From NCBI RefSeq assembly GCF_030767025.1, contig NZ_JASITE010000021.1, positions 41,804 to 105,803 of the forward strand: a DNA stretch of 64,000 bases, read 5' to 3'. The first letter of the stretch is position 1, and every line of letters begins with the position of its first letter. The DNA is from Nocardia sp. CC227C. GTDB taxonomy: Bacteria; Actinomycetota; Actinomycetes; Mycobacteriales; Mycobacteriaceae. This document shows, in pieces, positions 15,222 to 26,912 of the stretch. The notes under the pieces were generated by a model that did not search any database, was not told the origin of the DNA, and worked only from the letters and a program-made list of their open reading frames with translations. The position numbers and the translations under genes were made by a program.

Positions 15222-16898
15222 GTGGGAACTCATCGCGCCCGAGGCCGGTCACGTGGTGTCAGCAAGGGACCGGTCATCGCTCTGGTGGCGGTGGTGGTGC
15301 TGGCGGTGGCGGTGGTCGGCTGGAGTTGGCTGGCCGAGCGGGCCGAGAATCGGGATGCGGCGGCGGCCGCCGCCTGTGCGGAGGGCACCACCACGCTGCA
15401 TGTCACCGTCGATCCCGATATCGCGGACCCGGTGCGGGCGGCGGCGCAACGGTACAACGCCACCGAACCACGGGTGCGCGACCACTGCGCGCAGGTCGAG
15501 GTGACCGCGCGGGCCTCGGATGCCGTGGTCGCCGCGTTCACGGCCGACGCGCCGTGGAACCCGGAGTTGGGACCGCAGCCCGCGCTGTGGATTCCGGATT
15601 CGTCGCGGTCGGTGGCGCTGATGCGGGTGCCCGGGCTGGTGGAGGGCACGCCCGCGCCGGTCGCGGTGAGCCCGATCGCGCTGGCCGTCCCCGATCAACT
15701 CCGGCGGGCGCTGGAAGCGGCCCAGACCACCTGGGCGGATCTGCCCGGACTGCAACAGGGTTCGCTCGCCGATGTGGGGCTGGGCGGCTGGGGCGGGCTG
15801 CGCCTGGCCATGCCGCCGGGTGACGACAGCCTGGCCGCCGCGCTCGCGGTCGGGTCCGGGGTGTCGGGATCGGATCCGCTCACCGCGGAGGCCGCGGCGG
15901 CGGGCCAGGTGACCTCGGCCGTCTCGCGGCTCGCGGCGGGCGCGCCCGAGGCGTCCGATCTCGACCGGGCCTTGATGGACGCGGCGGGGGCCGCCGACCT
16001 GCCCGAGGCGACCGTGCACGCGGTCACCGCCACCGAACAGCGCATCAAGGCCGGTCGCGGCCTCACCGCCTTCCGTCCGCTGGGCGCGACCCCGGTGGCC
16101 GACTATCCGGCGGCGCTGCTCAACGGCGACTGGGTGGACCAGACCCAGAATCTGGCGGCGAGCCTGTTCGCCGATTATCTGCGCGCACCCGAACAGGCGA
16201 AGCTGTTCACCGACGACGGTTTCGGCGCGGCACCGCCCGCCGGGCCGCCGGTGCCGGAGCAGGCGGTGCTGACCCGCGTCCGGGAGGTGCTGGCGAATCC
16301 GGTGCTGGGGGTGCGCGCCACCGCGCTGGTGGACGTGTCGTCCTCGATGGCCGCCACCGAGGGGGCGGCCACCCGCCTGGCCAACACCCTCGCCGCCCTG
16401 CAATCGGTCATGAACGTGATGCCGCCCGATTTCGGGCTGGGCGTCTGGACCTTCGGCAAGAACCTGGACGGGGACCAGCCCTACCGGGTGATCTCACGGA
16501 CCGGACCGCTCACCGACGCCCACCGCGGCGAACTGGTGCGGGAACTGTCCGATATCTCGGCGACCAGCACCCGGCCCGACCGCGCCTATCCCACCCTGGA
16601 AGCCGCCTACCGGGACGCCGTCGCGAACTACGAGACGGGACAGACCAATTCGATCCTGCTCGTCACCGACGGCCCCGACGACGACTCCCCCGTCACCGGC
16701 GACCAACTGCTGGCGAGTATCGCCGCCCTCGCCGATCCGGCCCGCCCGGTGCGCATCGACGTCATCGCGATCGGCGGACAGGACCAGCAGACGCTGCGCA
16801 CCCTCACCGAGCAAACCGCCGGCACCTACACCTCGGTGCCCACCACCGACGAACTCGCCTTCGGCAGCGCCATGAATCAGGCCCTGACCACACCTTGA
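15222..16898 (+). CDS. Substrate-binding-like and VWA-domain membrane/exported protein
   Basis: 558 residues. A signal-anchor helix lies at about 18-38 (GPVIALVAVVVLAVAVVGW). An extracytoplasmic ABC solute-binding-like region follows (HVTVDPDIADPVRAAAQRYN). A VWA domain is at about 365-550, with the MIDAS motif LVDVSSSMAA (DxSxS), and LLVTDGPDDDSP near the third metal ligand. This fusion is widespread in actinobacteria; its ligand and partner are unknown. Translation starts at GTG 15222 on weak signals. The preceding 140 bases hold nothing else. Confidence 0.85.
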   Translation: MGTHRARGRSRGVSKGPVIALVAVVVLAVAVVGWSWLAERAENRDAAAAAACAEGTTTLHVTVDPDIADPVRAAAQRYNATEPRVRDHCAQVEVTARASDAVVAAFTADAPWNPELGPQPALWIPDSSRSVALMRVPGLVEGTPAPVAVSPIALAVPDQLRRALEAAQTTWADLPGLQQGSLADVGLGGWGGLRLAMPPGDDSLAAALAVGSGVSGSDPLTAEAAAAGQVTSAVSRLAAGAPEASDLDRALMDAAGAADLPEATVHAVTATEQRIKAGRGLTAFRPLGATPVADYPAALLNGDWVDQTQNLAASLFADYLRAPEQAKLFTDDGFGAAPPAGPPVPEQAVLTRVREVLANPVLGVRATALVDVSSSMAATEGAATRLANTLAALQSVMNVMPPDFGLGVWTFGKNLDGDQPYRVISRTGPLTDAHRGELVRELSDISATSTRPDRAYPTLEAAYRDAVANYETGQTNSILLVTDGPDDDSPVTGDQLLASIAALADPARPVRIDVIAIGGQDQQTLRTLTEQTAGTYTSVPTTDELAFGSAMNQALTTP

Positions 16899-16988
16899 CC
16901 ACACCCCTTCGGCATGTCGCAGCACACTGTCGGCCAACTCGTGGGAGATTGCGGAGAAACACCGGTCTCTCCATCGAAGGGGTTGATC

Positions 16989-17402
16989 ATGGCGCATACG
17001 ACGAGCACCGACAGTTCCCTGAAGCAGGGCTTCGCGGCGGGCACCTCCATCGCGGCCGCCGTCCTGCTGCTGGTGGTCGGCGTGCTCTCGATCCTCGAGG
17101 GCATCTCGGCCGCGGCATCCGACGATCTGGTGATCGTGGATGTCAACGACTACGTCTACAAGCTCAACACCACCGGGTGGGGGTGGATCCACATCATCCT
17201 CGGCGCGATCGTGGTCGTCGCCGCCATCGGCCTGATGGCGGGCACCGCCTGGGGCCGCGCCGCCGCCATGGTCCTGGCGGCGCTGTCGATCATCGCCAAC
17301 TTCCTGTGGCTGCCCTACTACCCGATCTGGTCGATCGTCATCATCGCCCTGGACGTGGTGATCATCTGGGCCGTCGCGACCTGGCGGCCCGACACCGTCT
17401 GA
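16989..17402 (+). CDS. DUF7144-type four-helix membrane protein
   Basis: 137 residues with four membrane segments (about 15-35, 62-82, 88-105, 108-128) and a short loop VNDYVYKLNTTGWGWIH between helices 1 and 2. The TTGWGWIH motif and overall size match DUF7144 proteins of actinobacteria. No function is known. AAGGGG precedes the ATG at 16989; an upstream in-frame ATG has no site. Followed by a strong hairpin and the convergent gcvP. Confidence 0.82.
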   Translation: MAHTTSTDSSLKQGFAAGTSIAAAVLLLVVGVLSILEGISAAASDDLVIVDVNDYVYKLNTTGWGWIHIILGAIVVVAAIGLMAGTAWGRAAAMVLAALSIIANFLWLPYYPIWSIVIIALDVVIIWAVATWRPDTV

Positions 17403-17418
17403 ACCGGGTCCGACGAAC

Positions 17419-17453
17419 GACGCCCCACCGGTCCGCGCGACCGATGGGGCGTC
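17419..17453 (+). terminator. Hairpin between the DUF7144 gene and gcvP
   Basis: GACGCCCCA (17419-17427) and TGGGGCGTC (17445-17453) are exact inverted copies, with further CGGT/ACCG pairing inside. It is the only strong dyad in the convergent gap and could serve both genes. Confidence 0.7.
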
Positions 17454-17534
17454 GCCGTAAGTGTCACGCTGCGCCGGTGGGAACCGGCGGTGTGAGGCCG
17501 CGCCAAGGCCGCACGGGAACCTGCGCGCACGATC

Positions 17535-20372
<2,838 letters not shown>

Positions 20373-20424
20373 GGCAGCTCCAAGGTTCGGGCGGGTCGAC
20401 CGACGGTCGACAGTCGGGTGCCCT

Positions 20425-20615
20425 CCCCCTCTGTCGTGGAGCCTGAGAGATTCGGGTCCGCCGGGTGAGCGGTGCCCTTTCCCCATGGGCGGGTGGTCGC
20501 GGACCACCGCTTTCCAGAGGCGTCGAAACTCCGTACGGTCCCTGGTGCCTGAGAGATTGACGGGGAGGTGCTGCTCCTTCGGCGTCCGGTGGTCCCGGAG
20601 CTCTCCCGCACGGCG
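20425..20615 (-). promoter_or_regulatory. Tandem glycine riboswitch upstream of gcvP
   Basis: Read on the minus strand, aptamer 1 begins CGGGAGAGCTCCGGG and contains GCCGAAGGAGCA before CAATCTCTCAGGCACC. A second unit ends GAATCTCTCAGGCTCC. Two CTCTCAGGC boxes about 110 bases apart, each with a paired GAGAG/purine side, are the hallmark of the two-aptamer glycine riboswitch. It lies between a TACACT -10-like element (20633-20638, minus) and the gcvP start. It senses glycine and normally turns cleavage-system genes on. Boundaries are approximate. Confidence 0.88.
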
Positions 20616-20673
20616 GCGACGCACCGCCCAGTGTAGCTGTGCTCGATTTGCCCCTCCGCTGCGCTCCGGGGCG

Positions 20674-20770
20674 GGTTCGCGGCGCTGGAGGTCTCGGTTC
20701 TTCCCTTCCTCCGCTCCCCCGCTTCGCTCCTCCGCTCCGGTCGGTCCAGAACCGAGACGCGCCGCGAACC
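20674..20770. repeat. Long imperfect inverted repeat with 23-bp arms
   Basis: Left arm GGTTCGCGGCGC (20674-20685), 5 bases, GTCTCGGTTCT (20691-20701). Right arm AGAACCGAGAC (20748-20758) joined directly to GCGCCGCGAACC (20759-20770). Both pairs are perfect; only the 5-base bulge breaks symmetry. The 46-base loop is pyrimidine-rich and repeats CTCCGCTCC-like words. It lies downstream of the MerR gene that ends at 20826 and upstream of the gcvP promoter. It could terminate the MerR transcript or be a mobile/REP-like palindrome. Confidence 0.75.
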
Positions 20771-20825
20771 GGCGCGTACACCCTCTGAGTGACGGGACGC
20801 GCCGGTCCGGCGGGGTTGCGCGGAG

Positions 20826-21389
20826 CTAACCGGTCTTGGTGTTGAGGCGGGCCTTGCGCCGGAAGGCGAGTTCGTCTTCCGGGCGGTCGGTGGCATTGCC
20901 CTCCTCGGCGCGTTCGGCCGGGAAATTGGCTATCGCACCGGTCAATTCGCGCATGGCGCCGCTGACCGCGATGCCGAACACACCCTGGCCGCCCTGGAGC
21001 AGGTCGACGACCTCCTCGGGGGAGGTGCACTCGTAGACGGTGGTGCCGTCGGAGAAGAGCGTGATACCCGCCAGATCCTCGACACCGCGGCTGCGCAGGT
21101 GGTCGACCGCGATGCGGATGTTCTGCAGCGAGATGCCCGCGTCGAGCAGTCGCTTCACGATCTTGAGGACCAGGATGTCCTTGAACGAGTACAGACGCTG
21201 GCTGCCGGATCCGGTGGCGGTGCGAATGGACGGCGCGACCAGTCCGGTGCGTGCCCAATAGTCGAGTTGGCGATAGGTGATTCCCGCCGCTTGGCACGCA
21301 GTGGGAACTCGGTAGCCAACCAGATCATCGGGCACCGTGTCATCGGGGAACAGCCCTGGCTGCACCACGTCTTGCGGTTGATCTCCCAC
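20826..21389 (-). CDS. MerR-family regulator of the Rv1830 type
   Basis: 187 residues. The helix-turn-helix starts late, at about residue 25 (GYRVPTACQAAGITYRQLDY, WARTGLVAPS, GSQRLYSFKDILVLKIVKRL), after an acidic leader. The C-terminal region (ECTSPEEVVDLLQGGQGVFG, AVSGAMRELTG) is characteristic of this conserved actinobacterial paralogue. It has the same neighbours as in M. tuberculosis (gcvB on one side, bifunctional nuclease and a second MerR on the other). It starts at GTG with GAGGGAG upstream. The role is not settled; proposed links are to growth and division. Confidence 0.88.
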   Translation of the reverse strand: MGDQPQDVVQPGLFPDDTVPDDLVGYRVPTACQAAGITYRQLDYWARTGLVAPSIRTATGSGSQRLYSFKDILVLKIVKRLLDAGISLQNIRIAVDHLRSRGVEDLAGITLFSDGTTVYECTSPEEVVDLLQGGQGVFGIAVSGAMRELTGAIANFPAERAEEGNATDRPEDELAFRRKARLNTKTG

Positions 21390-21570
21390 TGACTACTCCC
21401 TCACTACCGTGGCCTATCAGGGCTCGTCATCAATACTGGAGCGAATGGCCTAACTATCGAGGCTACTCTCCCGATTGTCCCGGCAGTATCGGCACCGACC
21501 AAGCCTGCTCGACCGCGTGTTTCTCACCCTAAACCTGAGGTCGAGACACATTTCCGTAGCGAGCGGCCAC

Positions 21571-22044
21571 TCAGCTGTCGGTCGCCTTGAAGTCGTCCGG
21601 CGAGACCGATTCGAGGAATTCCTTGAACTTCTCGACCTCGTCCTCGCGCTCGTCCGGCATGACCAGCCCGGCCTCCTCGAGGACCGCCTCCTCGGCATAG
21701 ATCGGGCAGCCCACCCGCAGGGCGATGGCGACCGAGTCCGACGGCCGCGCGGAGATGCGCGGACCGTTCTCGAAGACCAGATCGGCGTAGAAGGTGCCCT
21801 CCTGCAGATCCACGATCCGGACCTCCTTCAAGGTGTGACCCAACTCCTTGATGAGGATCTTGATCAGATCGTGGGTCAGCGGGCGGATGGGCGTGACACC
21901 CTCCTGTTCGAGCACGATCGCCGTCGCCTCGGCCTGTCCGATCCAGATGGGTAGGTACCGGTCGCCCGATACCTCGCGGAGCAACAGCACGGGCTGGTTC
22001 TGTGGCTGCTCGACACGGATGCCGATCACACGCATTTCGCTCAT
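21571..22044 (-). CDS. Bifunctional nuclease family protein (BNR/DUF151)
   Basis: 157 residues. The family core is clear: VLLLREVSGDRYLPIWIGQA, EATAIVLEQEGVTPIRPLTH, DLIKILIKELGHTLKEVRI, GTFYADLVFENGPRISARPS and DSVAIALRVGCPIYAEEAVL. It is orthologous in position to Rv1829. BNR proteins have been reported to have nuclease activity, but their cellular role in actinobacteria is unclear. ATG at 22044 has GGAGG 7 bases upstream. The open frame extends well upstream, but without a start signal and with intergenic-like composition. Confidence 0.93.
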   Translation of the reverse strand: MSEMRVIGIRVEQPQNQPVLLLREVSGDRYLPIWIGQAEATAIVLEQEGVTPIRPLTHDLIKILIKELGHTLKEVRIVDLQEGTFYADLVFENGPRISARPSDSVAIALRVGCPIYAEEAVLEEAGLVMPDEREDEVEKFKEFLESVSPDDFKATDS

Positions 22045-22350
22045 GGCACGCCTCCCATAAACTCGCCCGGCTGCCGCCCTGCCGCTCGGTGCCGTATCAC
22101 CGAGTCTAAAGCGCGTCGGCCAATTTCCTCCGACACCACCCTCCTCGGGTGTCCCCACACCGAATCGGTGCGGGTTCCTGCTTCGCCGAGTCCGGTTCCA
22201 CCAGTCCCCGTTGGGAACTGGCCAGCGCCCGACTCTCCACAGGCATTGATGACCCGGCCACCTGCTGGGCGGTCCGGAACGCCATTGCTGACGTAAGAGC
22301 CACAATACGCGTCGGCACCGATACCCTGCCCGACACACAGAGCGATGATT
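22045..22350. other. 306-base gap between the bifunctional nuclease gene and ftsR
   Basis: No convincing gene. A 76-codon minus-strand frame (22106-22336) lacks a ribosome site and family features. The region presumably carries a promoter for the nuclease gene on the minus strand (a TATTGT element at about 22300 is one candidate), but nothing decisive is visible. Confidence 0.4.
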
Positions 22351-23145
22351 TCAGCCTCCGAGGGAAGCGCGCACGGCGGTCTTCACCAGGCAGGTGTGCA
22401 GGGTCAGCGACAATGCCGCCAACTCTCGCACCGTCTCCTCCGCACGGGCGCGCGCGTCCTCGTCCCGACTCTTGGCGATCGGGGCCGCGATCTGGGCCAC
22501 CAGCGCCGCCTCCCGATCCGCCGCCAGTTTGAAGGCGCGCAGATGCCGTGCCTCCAAACCGAATTCACTCAATGCCTGCGCGGTGCGGGCCAGCGTCACC
22601 GCGTCGGTATCGAAGAAACCGGCCGCGCCCGGGGTGATCAGTCCGGCGCGGATCAGCTCCTGGAGGAACTTCTCGTCGATACCGGCCTGGTCGATCAGGT
22701 CCGCCCGAGTAACCCGGATCTCGTGATCGAACCGGAGTTCCTCGGGCGACACCTCACCGGGCACGACACCGAGCCGCCGCAGGCGGCCCGGACCGTCGGT
22801 GGGCGCGGATCCGTTCACCGCGTCGCTTCCCCCGCCGCCCGCTCGGGCGCGGGCTTCCCGCACCCCGAGCGTGGCGGCTCCCTTGTCGATCGCCTCGAGC
22901 TGTTCCTTGATCACCTTCAGGGGCAGGTACTGGTCCCGCTGCGCGGTCAGCACGAACCGGAGCCGCTCGACGTCGTGTACCGCGAATCTGCGGTAACCCG
23001 ACGGCGTGCGCTCCGGGCTGATCAGTCCCTCCGATTCCAGGAATCGGATCTTCGAGATGGTGATGTCCGGAAAGTCCGGACGCAGGAGATCCAGCACGGA
23101 GCCGATCGACATACCTCCGCGCGTCCACTGCGCTGCGCCTGTCAT
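22351..23145 (-). CDS. ftsR: MerR-type regulator FtsR (Rv1828-like)
   Basis: 264 residues. The N-terminus GMSIGSVLDLLRPDFPDITI, SKIRFLESEGLISPER, GYRRFAVHDVERLRFVLTAQ, RDQYLPLKVIKEQL is nearly diagnostic of the Rv1828/FtsR group, whose C. glutamicum member activates ftsZ. A long linker (130-160) and a C-terminal winged-helix-like effector domain (EELRFDHEIRVTRADLIDQA, GLITPGAAGFFDTDAVTLAR) follow. It lies 11 bases after garA on the same strand, so they are cotranscribed. The start is kept at 23145 to include the short leader found in the mycobacterial protein. Confidence 0.88.
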   Translation of the reverse strand: MTGAAQWTRGGMSIGSVLDLLRPDFPDITISKIRFLESEGLISPERTPSGYRRFAVHDVERLRFVLTAQRDQYLPLKVIKEQLEAIDKGAATLGVREARARAGGGGSDAVNGSAPTDGPGRLRRLGVVPGEVSPEELRFDHEIRVTRADLIDQAGIDEKFLQELIRAGLITPGAAGFFDTDAVTLARTAQALSEFGLEARHLRAFKLAADREAALVAQIAAPIAKSRDEDARARAEETVRELAALSLTLHTCLVKTAVRASLGG

Positions 23146-23156
23146 TCCGCTCGGTC

Positions 23157-23621
23157 CTATAGTGCGCCCGCGTCACTCGATTGCGGACGCGGGCCGGTCA
23201 GGAACACCAGCCGGAACTTGCCGATCTGCACCTCGTCGCCGTTCTGCAGCTCCGAGGAGTCCACCGGCTCCCGGTTCACATACGTGCCGTTCAAGCTGCC
23301 CACATCGACCACCTGGAAGGTGTCGTCGTCCTGCCGGAACTCCGCGTGGCGGCGGCTGACGGTGACATCGTCGAGAAAGATGTCGCTGTCGGGGTGGCGC
23401 CCCGCGGACGTGGTGGGCTGATCCAGCAGAAACCGCGAACCGGCGTTCGGGCCGCGCTTCACAACCAGCAGGGCCGCCCCCGCGGGCAGGCCCTCGACCC
23501 CTACCGGCTGCTCGCCGGTCTGCTCGGTGCGAGGTTCGACCTCGTTCAGGAAATCAGCGCGGAACACCGATGTGGTCTCGGCCGCGCTCTCCCCGTAAAC
23601 CGGGTCTTTGTGCTCGCTCAC
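23157..23621 (-). CDS. garA: FHA-domain metabolic regulator GarA/OdhI
   Basis: 154 residues. Near the N-terminus ETTSVF is the twin-Thr motif phosphorylated by PknB/PknG-type kinases. The C-terminal 100 residues are a canonical FHA domain (AGRHPDSDIFLDDVTVSRRH, GSLNGTYVNREPVDSSELQN, GDEVQIGKFRLVF). The unphosphorylated protein inhibits 2-oxoglutarate dehydrogenase and glutamate dehydrogenase and activates glutamate synthase; phosphorylation makes it bind itself. It starts at GTG 23621 with AGGAGAG upstream. Cotranscribed with ftsR. Confidence 0.95.
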   Translation of the reverse strand: MSEHKDPVYGESAAETTSVFRADFLNEVEPRTEQTGEQPVGVEGLPAGAALLVVKRGPNAGSRFLLDQPTTSAGRHPDSDIFLDDVTVSRRHAEFRQDDDTFQVVDVGSLNGTYVNREPVDSSELQNGDEVQIGKFRLVFLTGPRPQSSDAGAL

Positions 23622-23811
23622 CCTTGCTCTCCTCCTCGAACCGAATAATCCATGCAAGCAGTTGATGCCTTCAGCTACTCGGCCACCGGCCCGCTCTCGC
23701 CCTCGGACGGGTGAGGTGCGAATACTCCGAGCACCGGCTGCCGGATCATCTGTTGGCATTGACCGTACCCTGCCGGGGCGTGCCCGTGCAGGTAGAACTG
23801 TGAAGGCTCCT

Positions 23812-24210
23812 TCAGCCCCCGATAACTCCTTGATAACCCGCGGCATCCAGCAGCTCGCCGAGCACCGCGTCCACACCCTCGGCATCATCGAGCTCGAGCT
23901 CGAACATCCAGCCGTCGCCGTAGGGATCGGAATTGATCGTCTCGGGCGAGGACACCAGATCTTCGTTCACGGCAACGACTTTGGCGGCCAGCGGCGCGTA
24001 GATGTCGCTCACGCTCTTGGTCGACTCCACCTCCGCGATGCTGTCCCCGGCTGCCACATCCTTGTCCACCTCCGGCAGCTGCACGAATACGACGTCACCG
24101 AGCTGTGACTGCGCGTAGTCGGTGATGCCCACCCGCACCCGGGTCGGGCCGACCTTGGCCACCCATTCATGTTCCTCGGTGTAGCGCAGATCCTGGGGTA
24201 GGTCGGTCAC
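23812..24210 (-). CDS. gcvH: Glycine cleavage system H protein
   Basis: 132 residues. YTEEHEWVA at the start, ITDYAQSQLGDVVFVQLPEV in the middle, the lipoyl-lysine motif VESTKSVSDIYAP at about residue 65, and NSDPYGDGWMFELEL. The lipoyl arm shuttles the aminomethyl group between P-, T- and L-proteins. GTG at 24210 follows AAAGGA. It has the same position next to garA as in mycobacteria, but it is not preceded by the riboswitch that controls gcvP. Confidence 0.96.
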   Translation of the reverse strand: MTDLPQDLRYTEEHEWVAKVGPTRVRVGITDYAQSQLGDVVFVQLPEVDKDVAAGDSIAEVESTKSVSDIYAPLAAKVVAVNEDLVSSPETINSDPYGDGWMFELELDDAEGVDAVLGELLDAAGYQGVIGG

Positions 24211-24269
24211 AGGCGTCCTTTCAACAGATGTACTCCCGAGTTGTCGTTGTGTCGGCAACACCCTAGCCG

Positions 24270-24881
24270 CTACGGGGTGACCCGTGGCACGGCCGGTACG
24301 GCGCGGGCCACGGCAACCGCCTTGCCGACGTAGAGGATGCCTGTCCACACGTAGACCACCGTGCCCCAGACCAATAGTGCCCCGCCGAAGGCCGCCCCGA
24401 AACCCGCGGCCGCCCAGTCCATCTGACCGGCCAGCAGCCAGGGCAGCGCCGACATGAGCGCGAAGGTGGCGGCTTTGCCCAGGTAGATGACCTCGGGCGG
24501 GGGCAGGTCGCGGCGTTTGTACACCCCGAGCGTGACCATCAAGATCACATCGCGGCCGATGAGTATCGCCACCACCCACCACGGCAGGATGCCGCGAACC
24601 AGGAAGCCGCCCAGTGTGGCCAGCAGGTAGAGCCGGTCCACCAGCGGATCCAGCAGCGCACCCAGCCGCGAGGACTGGTCGAGCAGCCGCGCCAGCTTGC
24701 CGTCCAGGAAGTCGGTGACCCCGCTGACCACCAGCAGCGCGAACGCCCAGCCGTCGGCCTCCCGCACCAGCAGCAGCCACAGGAAGACCGGAACGCCGAC
24801 CAGCCGGATGACGCTGAGCACGTTCGGCACGGTCAGAATGCGGTCGCCGAGTACCGATTCGGCGTTCCGTTCGGATGTCAC
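24270..24881 (-). CDS. CDP-alcohol phosphatidyltransferase (PgsA2-like)
   Basis: 203 residues with about five membrane helices. The catalytic CDP-OH-PT motif D-G-x2-A-R-x8-G-x3-D-x3-D is complete in DGKLARLLDQSSRLGALLDP followed by LVDR. It transfers a phosphatidyl group from CDP-diacylglycerol to an alcohol at the membrane. Position next to gcvH corresponds to Rv1822 (pgsA2), possibly a cardiolipin- or phosphatidylglycerophosphate-type enzyme. The acceptor is uncertain. Start set at GTG 24881; a TTG at 24899 is an alternative. The mycobacterial genes between gcvH and pgsA2 are missing here. Confidence 0.9.
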   Translation of the reverse strand: MTSERNAESVLGDRILTVPNVLSVIRLVGVPVFLWLLLVREADGWAFALLVVSGVTDFLDGKLARLLDQSSRLGALLDPLVDRLYLLATLGGFLVRGILPWWVVAILIGRDVILMVTLGVYKRRDLPPPEVIYLGKAATFALMSALPWLLAGQMDWAAAGFGAAFGGALLVWGTVVYVWTGILYVGKAVAVARAVPAVPRVTP

Positions 24882-25037
24882 AGGCCGTGCATACCTCAAT
24901 CACGGTGTTATCGCCATCCGGGCACGCCGACCACCGGGCGTGGTTGGATCACAGTATGGTCGCTGCCATAGTCTTGTGATGAGAGAATGAGTTTAGATTC
25001 GTCTCATTTCCACTGGGTGCTGCGCGAGAGGAAGAGC

Positions 25038-26732
25038 ATGCCCGACTTCGACTACGACGTCGTCGTGATCGGTTCCGGATTCGGCGGCAGCGTGAGTGCG
25101 CTGCGGCTGACCGAGAAGGGATACCGGGTGGCGGTGCTGGAATCCGGCCGCCGCTGGACCCCGGAGAACCTGCCCGATACGAACTGGAATGTGCGTAAAT
25201 CCATCTGGGCGCCGCGGCTGGGGATGACCGGAACCCAGCGCATCAGCGTGCTCGGCAAGTGCGCGGTGTTCTCCGCCTCGGGGGTGGGCGGCGGCTCGCT
25301 GATCTACGGCAACACGCTCTACGAGCCACTGCCGGACTTCTACGCCGACCGGCAGTGGGCGCACATCACCGACTGGCGAGCCGAGCTCGCGCCCTACTAC
25401 GACCAGGCGCAGCGCATGCTCGGGGTGGAGCCGAATCCGCGCATGACCCCCGCCGACGACGTGATCCGTTCCGTGGCCGAGGATCTCGGGGTCGCCGACA
25501 CCTTCCACCCCACCCGGGTGGGCGTGTTCTTCAACGAGGAGAATCCGGGCGCGGAGGTGGACGACCCGTACTTCGGCGGTGTCGGACCGCGCCGCAGCGG
25601 CTGTGTGCACTGCGCGCGCTGTTTCACCGGCTGCCCGCACAATGCCAAGAACACCACCGTGAAGAACTACCTCTACCTGGCCGAACAGGCGGGGGCGCAC
25701 GTCTTCGAACTCACCACCGCCACCAAGGTGCGGCCCATGGCGGGCGGCGGGTACGCCATCGAGACCCAGCGCTCCGACCGCTGGATCCGCAAGGGGCGCA
25801 AGGTCTTCACCGCCGAACAGGTGGTGTTCGCGGCGGCGGCGCTCGGCACCCAGAAGCTGCTGCACCAGATGCGCGACGAAGGGGTGCTGCCCCGGCTGTC
25901 GCCGCGGCTGGGTGAGCTGACCCGGTCCAATTCCGAGGCAATTCTCAATGTGGTGAGCCGCTCGCGCGACGACTTCGCCCAGGGCATCGCCATCACCTCG
26001 TCCATCCATCCCGAGCCCAACACCCATATCGAGGTGTGCCACTACGGCAAGGGGCAGAACGGGCTGTTCCCGCTGTCGGTGCCCATCGTGGACGGCGGGG
26101 CCTTCCGCTTCCTGCGCTTCCTGCTGGCCGTCCTGCTGCACCCGATCGTCTTCGCCCGCAGCCTCAATGCCCACCGGGCGTCGGAGAAGTCGGTGATCCT
26201 GCTGGTCATGCAGTCGCTGGACAATTCGCTGACCTCCTTCCGCAAATGGGGACAGCTCAAGACCCGCCAGGGCACCGGGCAGCCCAATCCGACCTGGATA
26301 CCGCTGGCCCACGACGTGGGCCGCCGCTTCGGCGAGAAGGTCGACGGCGACGTGCACTCGCTGATCATGGACGTGTTCAACATCCCGGCGACCGCCCACT
26401 ACATCGGCGGCTGCGTCATCGGCACCGATCCGGACACCGGCGTGGTCGACCCGTATCAGCGCGTGTTCGGGCATCCGGGTCTGCACATCGCCGACGGTTC
26501 GGCGGTGACCGCGAATCTGGGCGTCAACCCCTCGCTCACCATCACCGCGCAGGCGGAGCGGGCCATGGCGTTCTGGCCCAACCGCGGCGAACCCGATCCG
26601 CGGCCGGAACTGGGACAGCCGTACCGGCGCATCGCCCCGGTCGCGCCCCGGCGTCCGACGGTGCCGGATACCGCGCCCGGCGCGCTGCGGCTGCCGATCT
26701 TCCCGACCGATACGCCGGTCTCCAGGCACTGA
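25038..26732 (+). CDS. GMC-family FAD oxidoreductase, ChoD-like
   Basis: 564 residues. The N-terminal FAD fold is VVVIGSGFGGSVSALRLTEK, VAVLESGRRW and SASGVGGGSLIYGNTLY. A Cys-rich insert GCVHCARCFTGCPHNAKNTT is characteristic of the ChoD/Rv3409c branch. The C-terminus has HYIGGCVIGTDPDTGVVDP and ADGSAVTANLGVNPSLTI. The family oxidises alcohols or sterols; Rv3409c has been called cholesterol oxidase, though this activity is debated. GAGGAAG precedes the ATG at 25038. A hairpin follows the stop, so it is probably monocistronic. Confidence 0.88.
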   Translation: MPDFDYDVVVIGSGFGGSVSALRLTEKGYRVAVLESGRRWTPENLPDTNWNVRKSIWAPRLGMTGTQRISVLGKCAVFSASGVGGGSLIYGNTLYEPLPDFYADRQWAHITDWRAELAPYYDQAQRMLGVEPNPRMTPADDVIRSVAEDLGVADTFHPTRVGVFFNEENPGAEVDDPYFGGVGPRRSGCVHCARCFTGCPHNAKNTTVKNYLYLAEQAGAHVFELTTATKVRPMAGGGYAIETQRSDRWIRKGRKVFTAEQVVFAAAALGTQKLLHQMRDEGVLPRLSPRLGELTRSNSEAILNVVSRSRDDFAQGIAITSSIHPEPNTHIEVCHYGKGQNGLFPLSVPIVDGGAFRFLRFLLAVLLHPIVFARSLNAHRASEKSVILLVMQSLDNSLTSFRKWGQLKTRQGTGQPNPTWIPLAHDVGRRFGEKVDGDVHSLIMDVFNIPATAHYIGGCVIGTDPDTGVVDPYQRVFGHPGLHIADGSAVTANLGVNPSLTITAQAERAMAFWPNRGEPDPRPELGQPYRRIAPVAPRRPTVPDTAPGALRLPIFPTDTPVSRH

Positions 26733-26748
26733 GGCCCCGCGCCACGCG

Positions 26749-26780
26749 GCCACCCCGGCGGCAGGTATCACCGGGGTGGC
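26749..26780 (+). terminator. Hairpin after the GMC oxidoreductase gene
   Basis: GCCACCCCGG (26749-26758) and CCGGGGTGGC (26771-26780) are exact inverted copies 17 bases after the stop. The following 130 bases are GC-rich with several CCCGGG words and contain no gene. Confidence 0.72.
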
Positions 26781-26912
26781 GTCGGCAACGCGGCCCGGCA
26801 TCCCGGGGTCGCGCCGACACCGCGGCGCACGGATATCCCGGGGTTCGTCCGCGGCGCGTCCCCCGGGCGGCCGGGATGACGCGGTGCCGAGCCACGGGTA
26901 GGTTGGCATCTC

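Noticed and set aside
22106..22336. 76-codon minus-strand frame in the gap before ftsR
   Set aside because: No ribosome site and no family-like residues; kept as intergenic.
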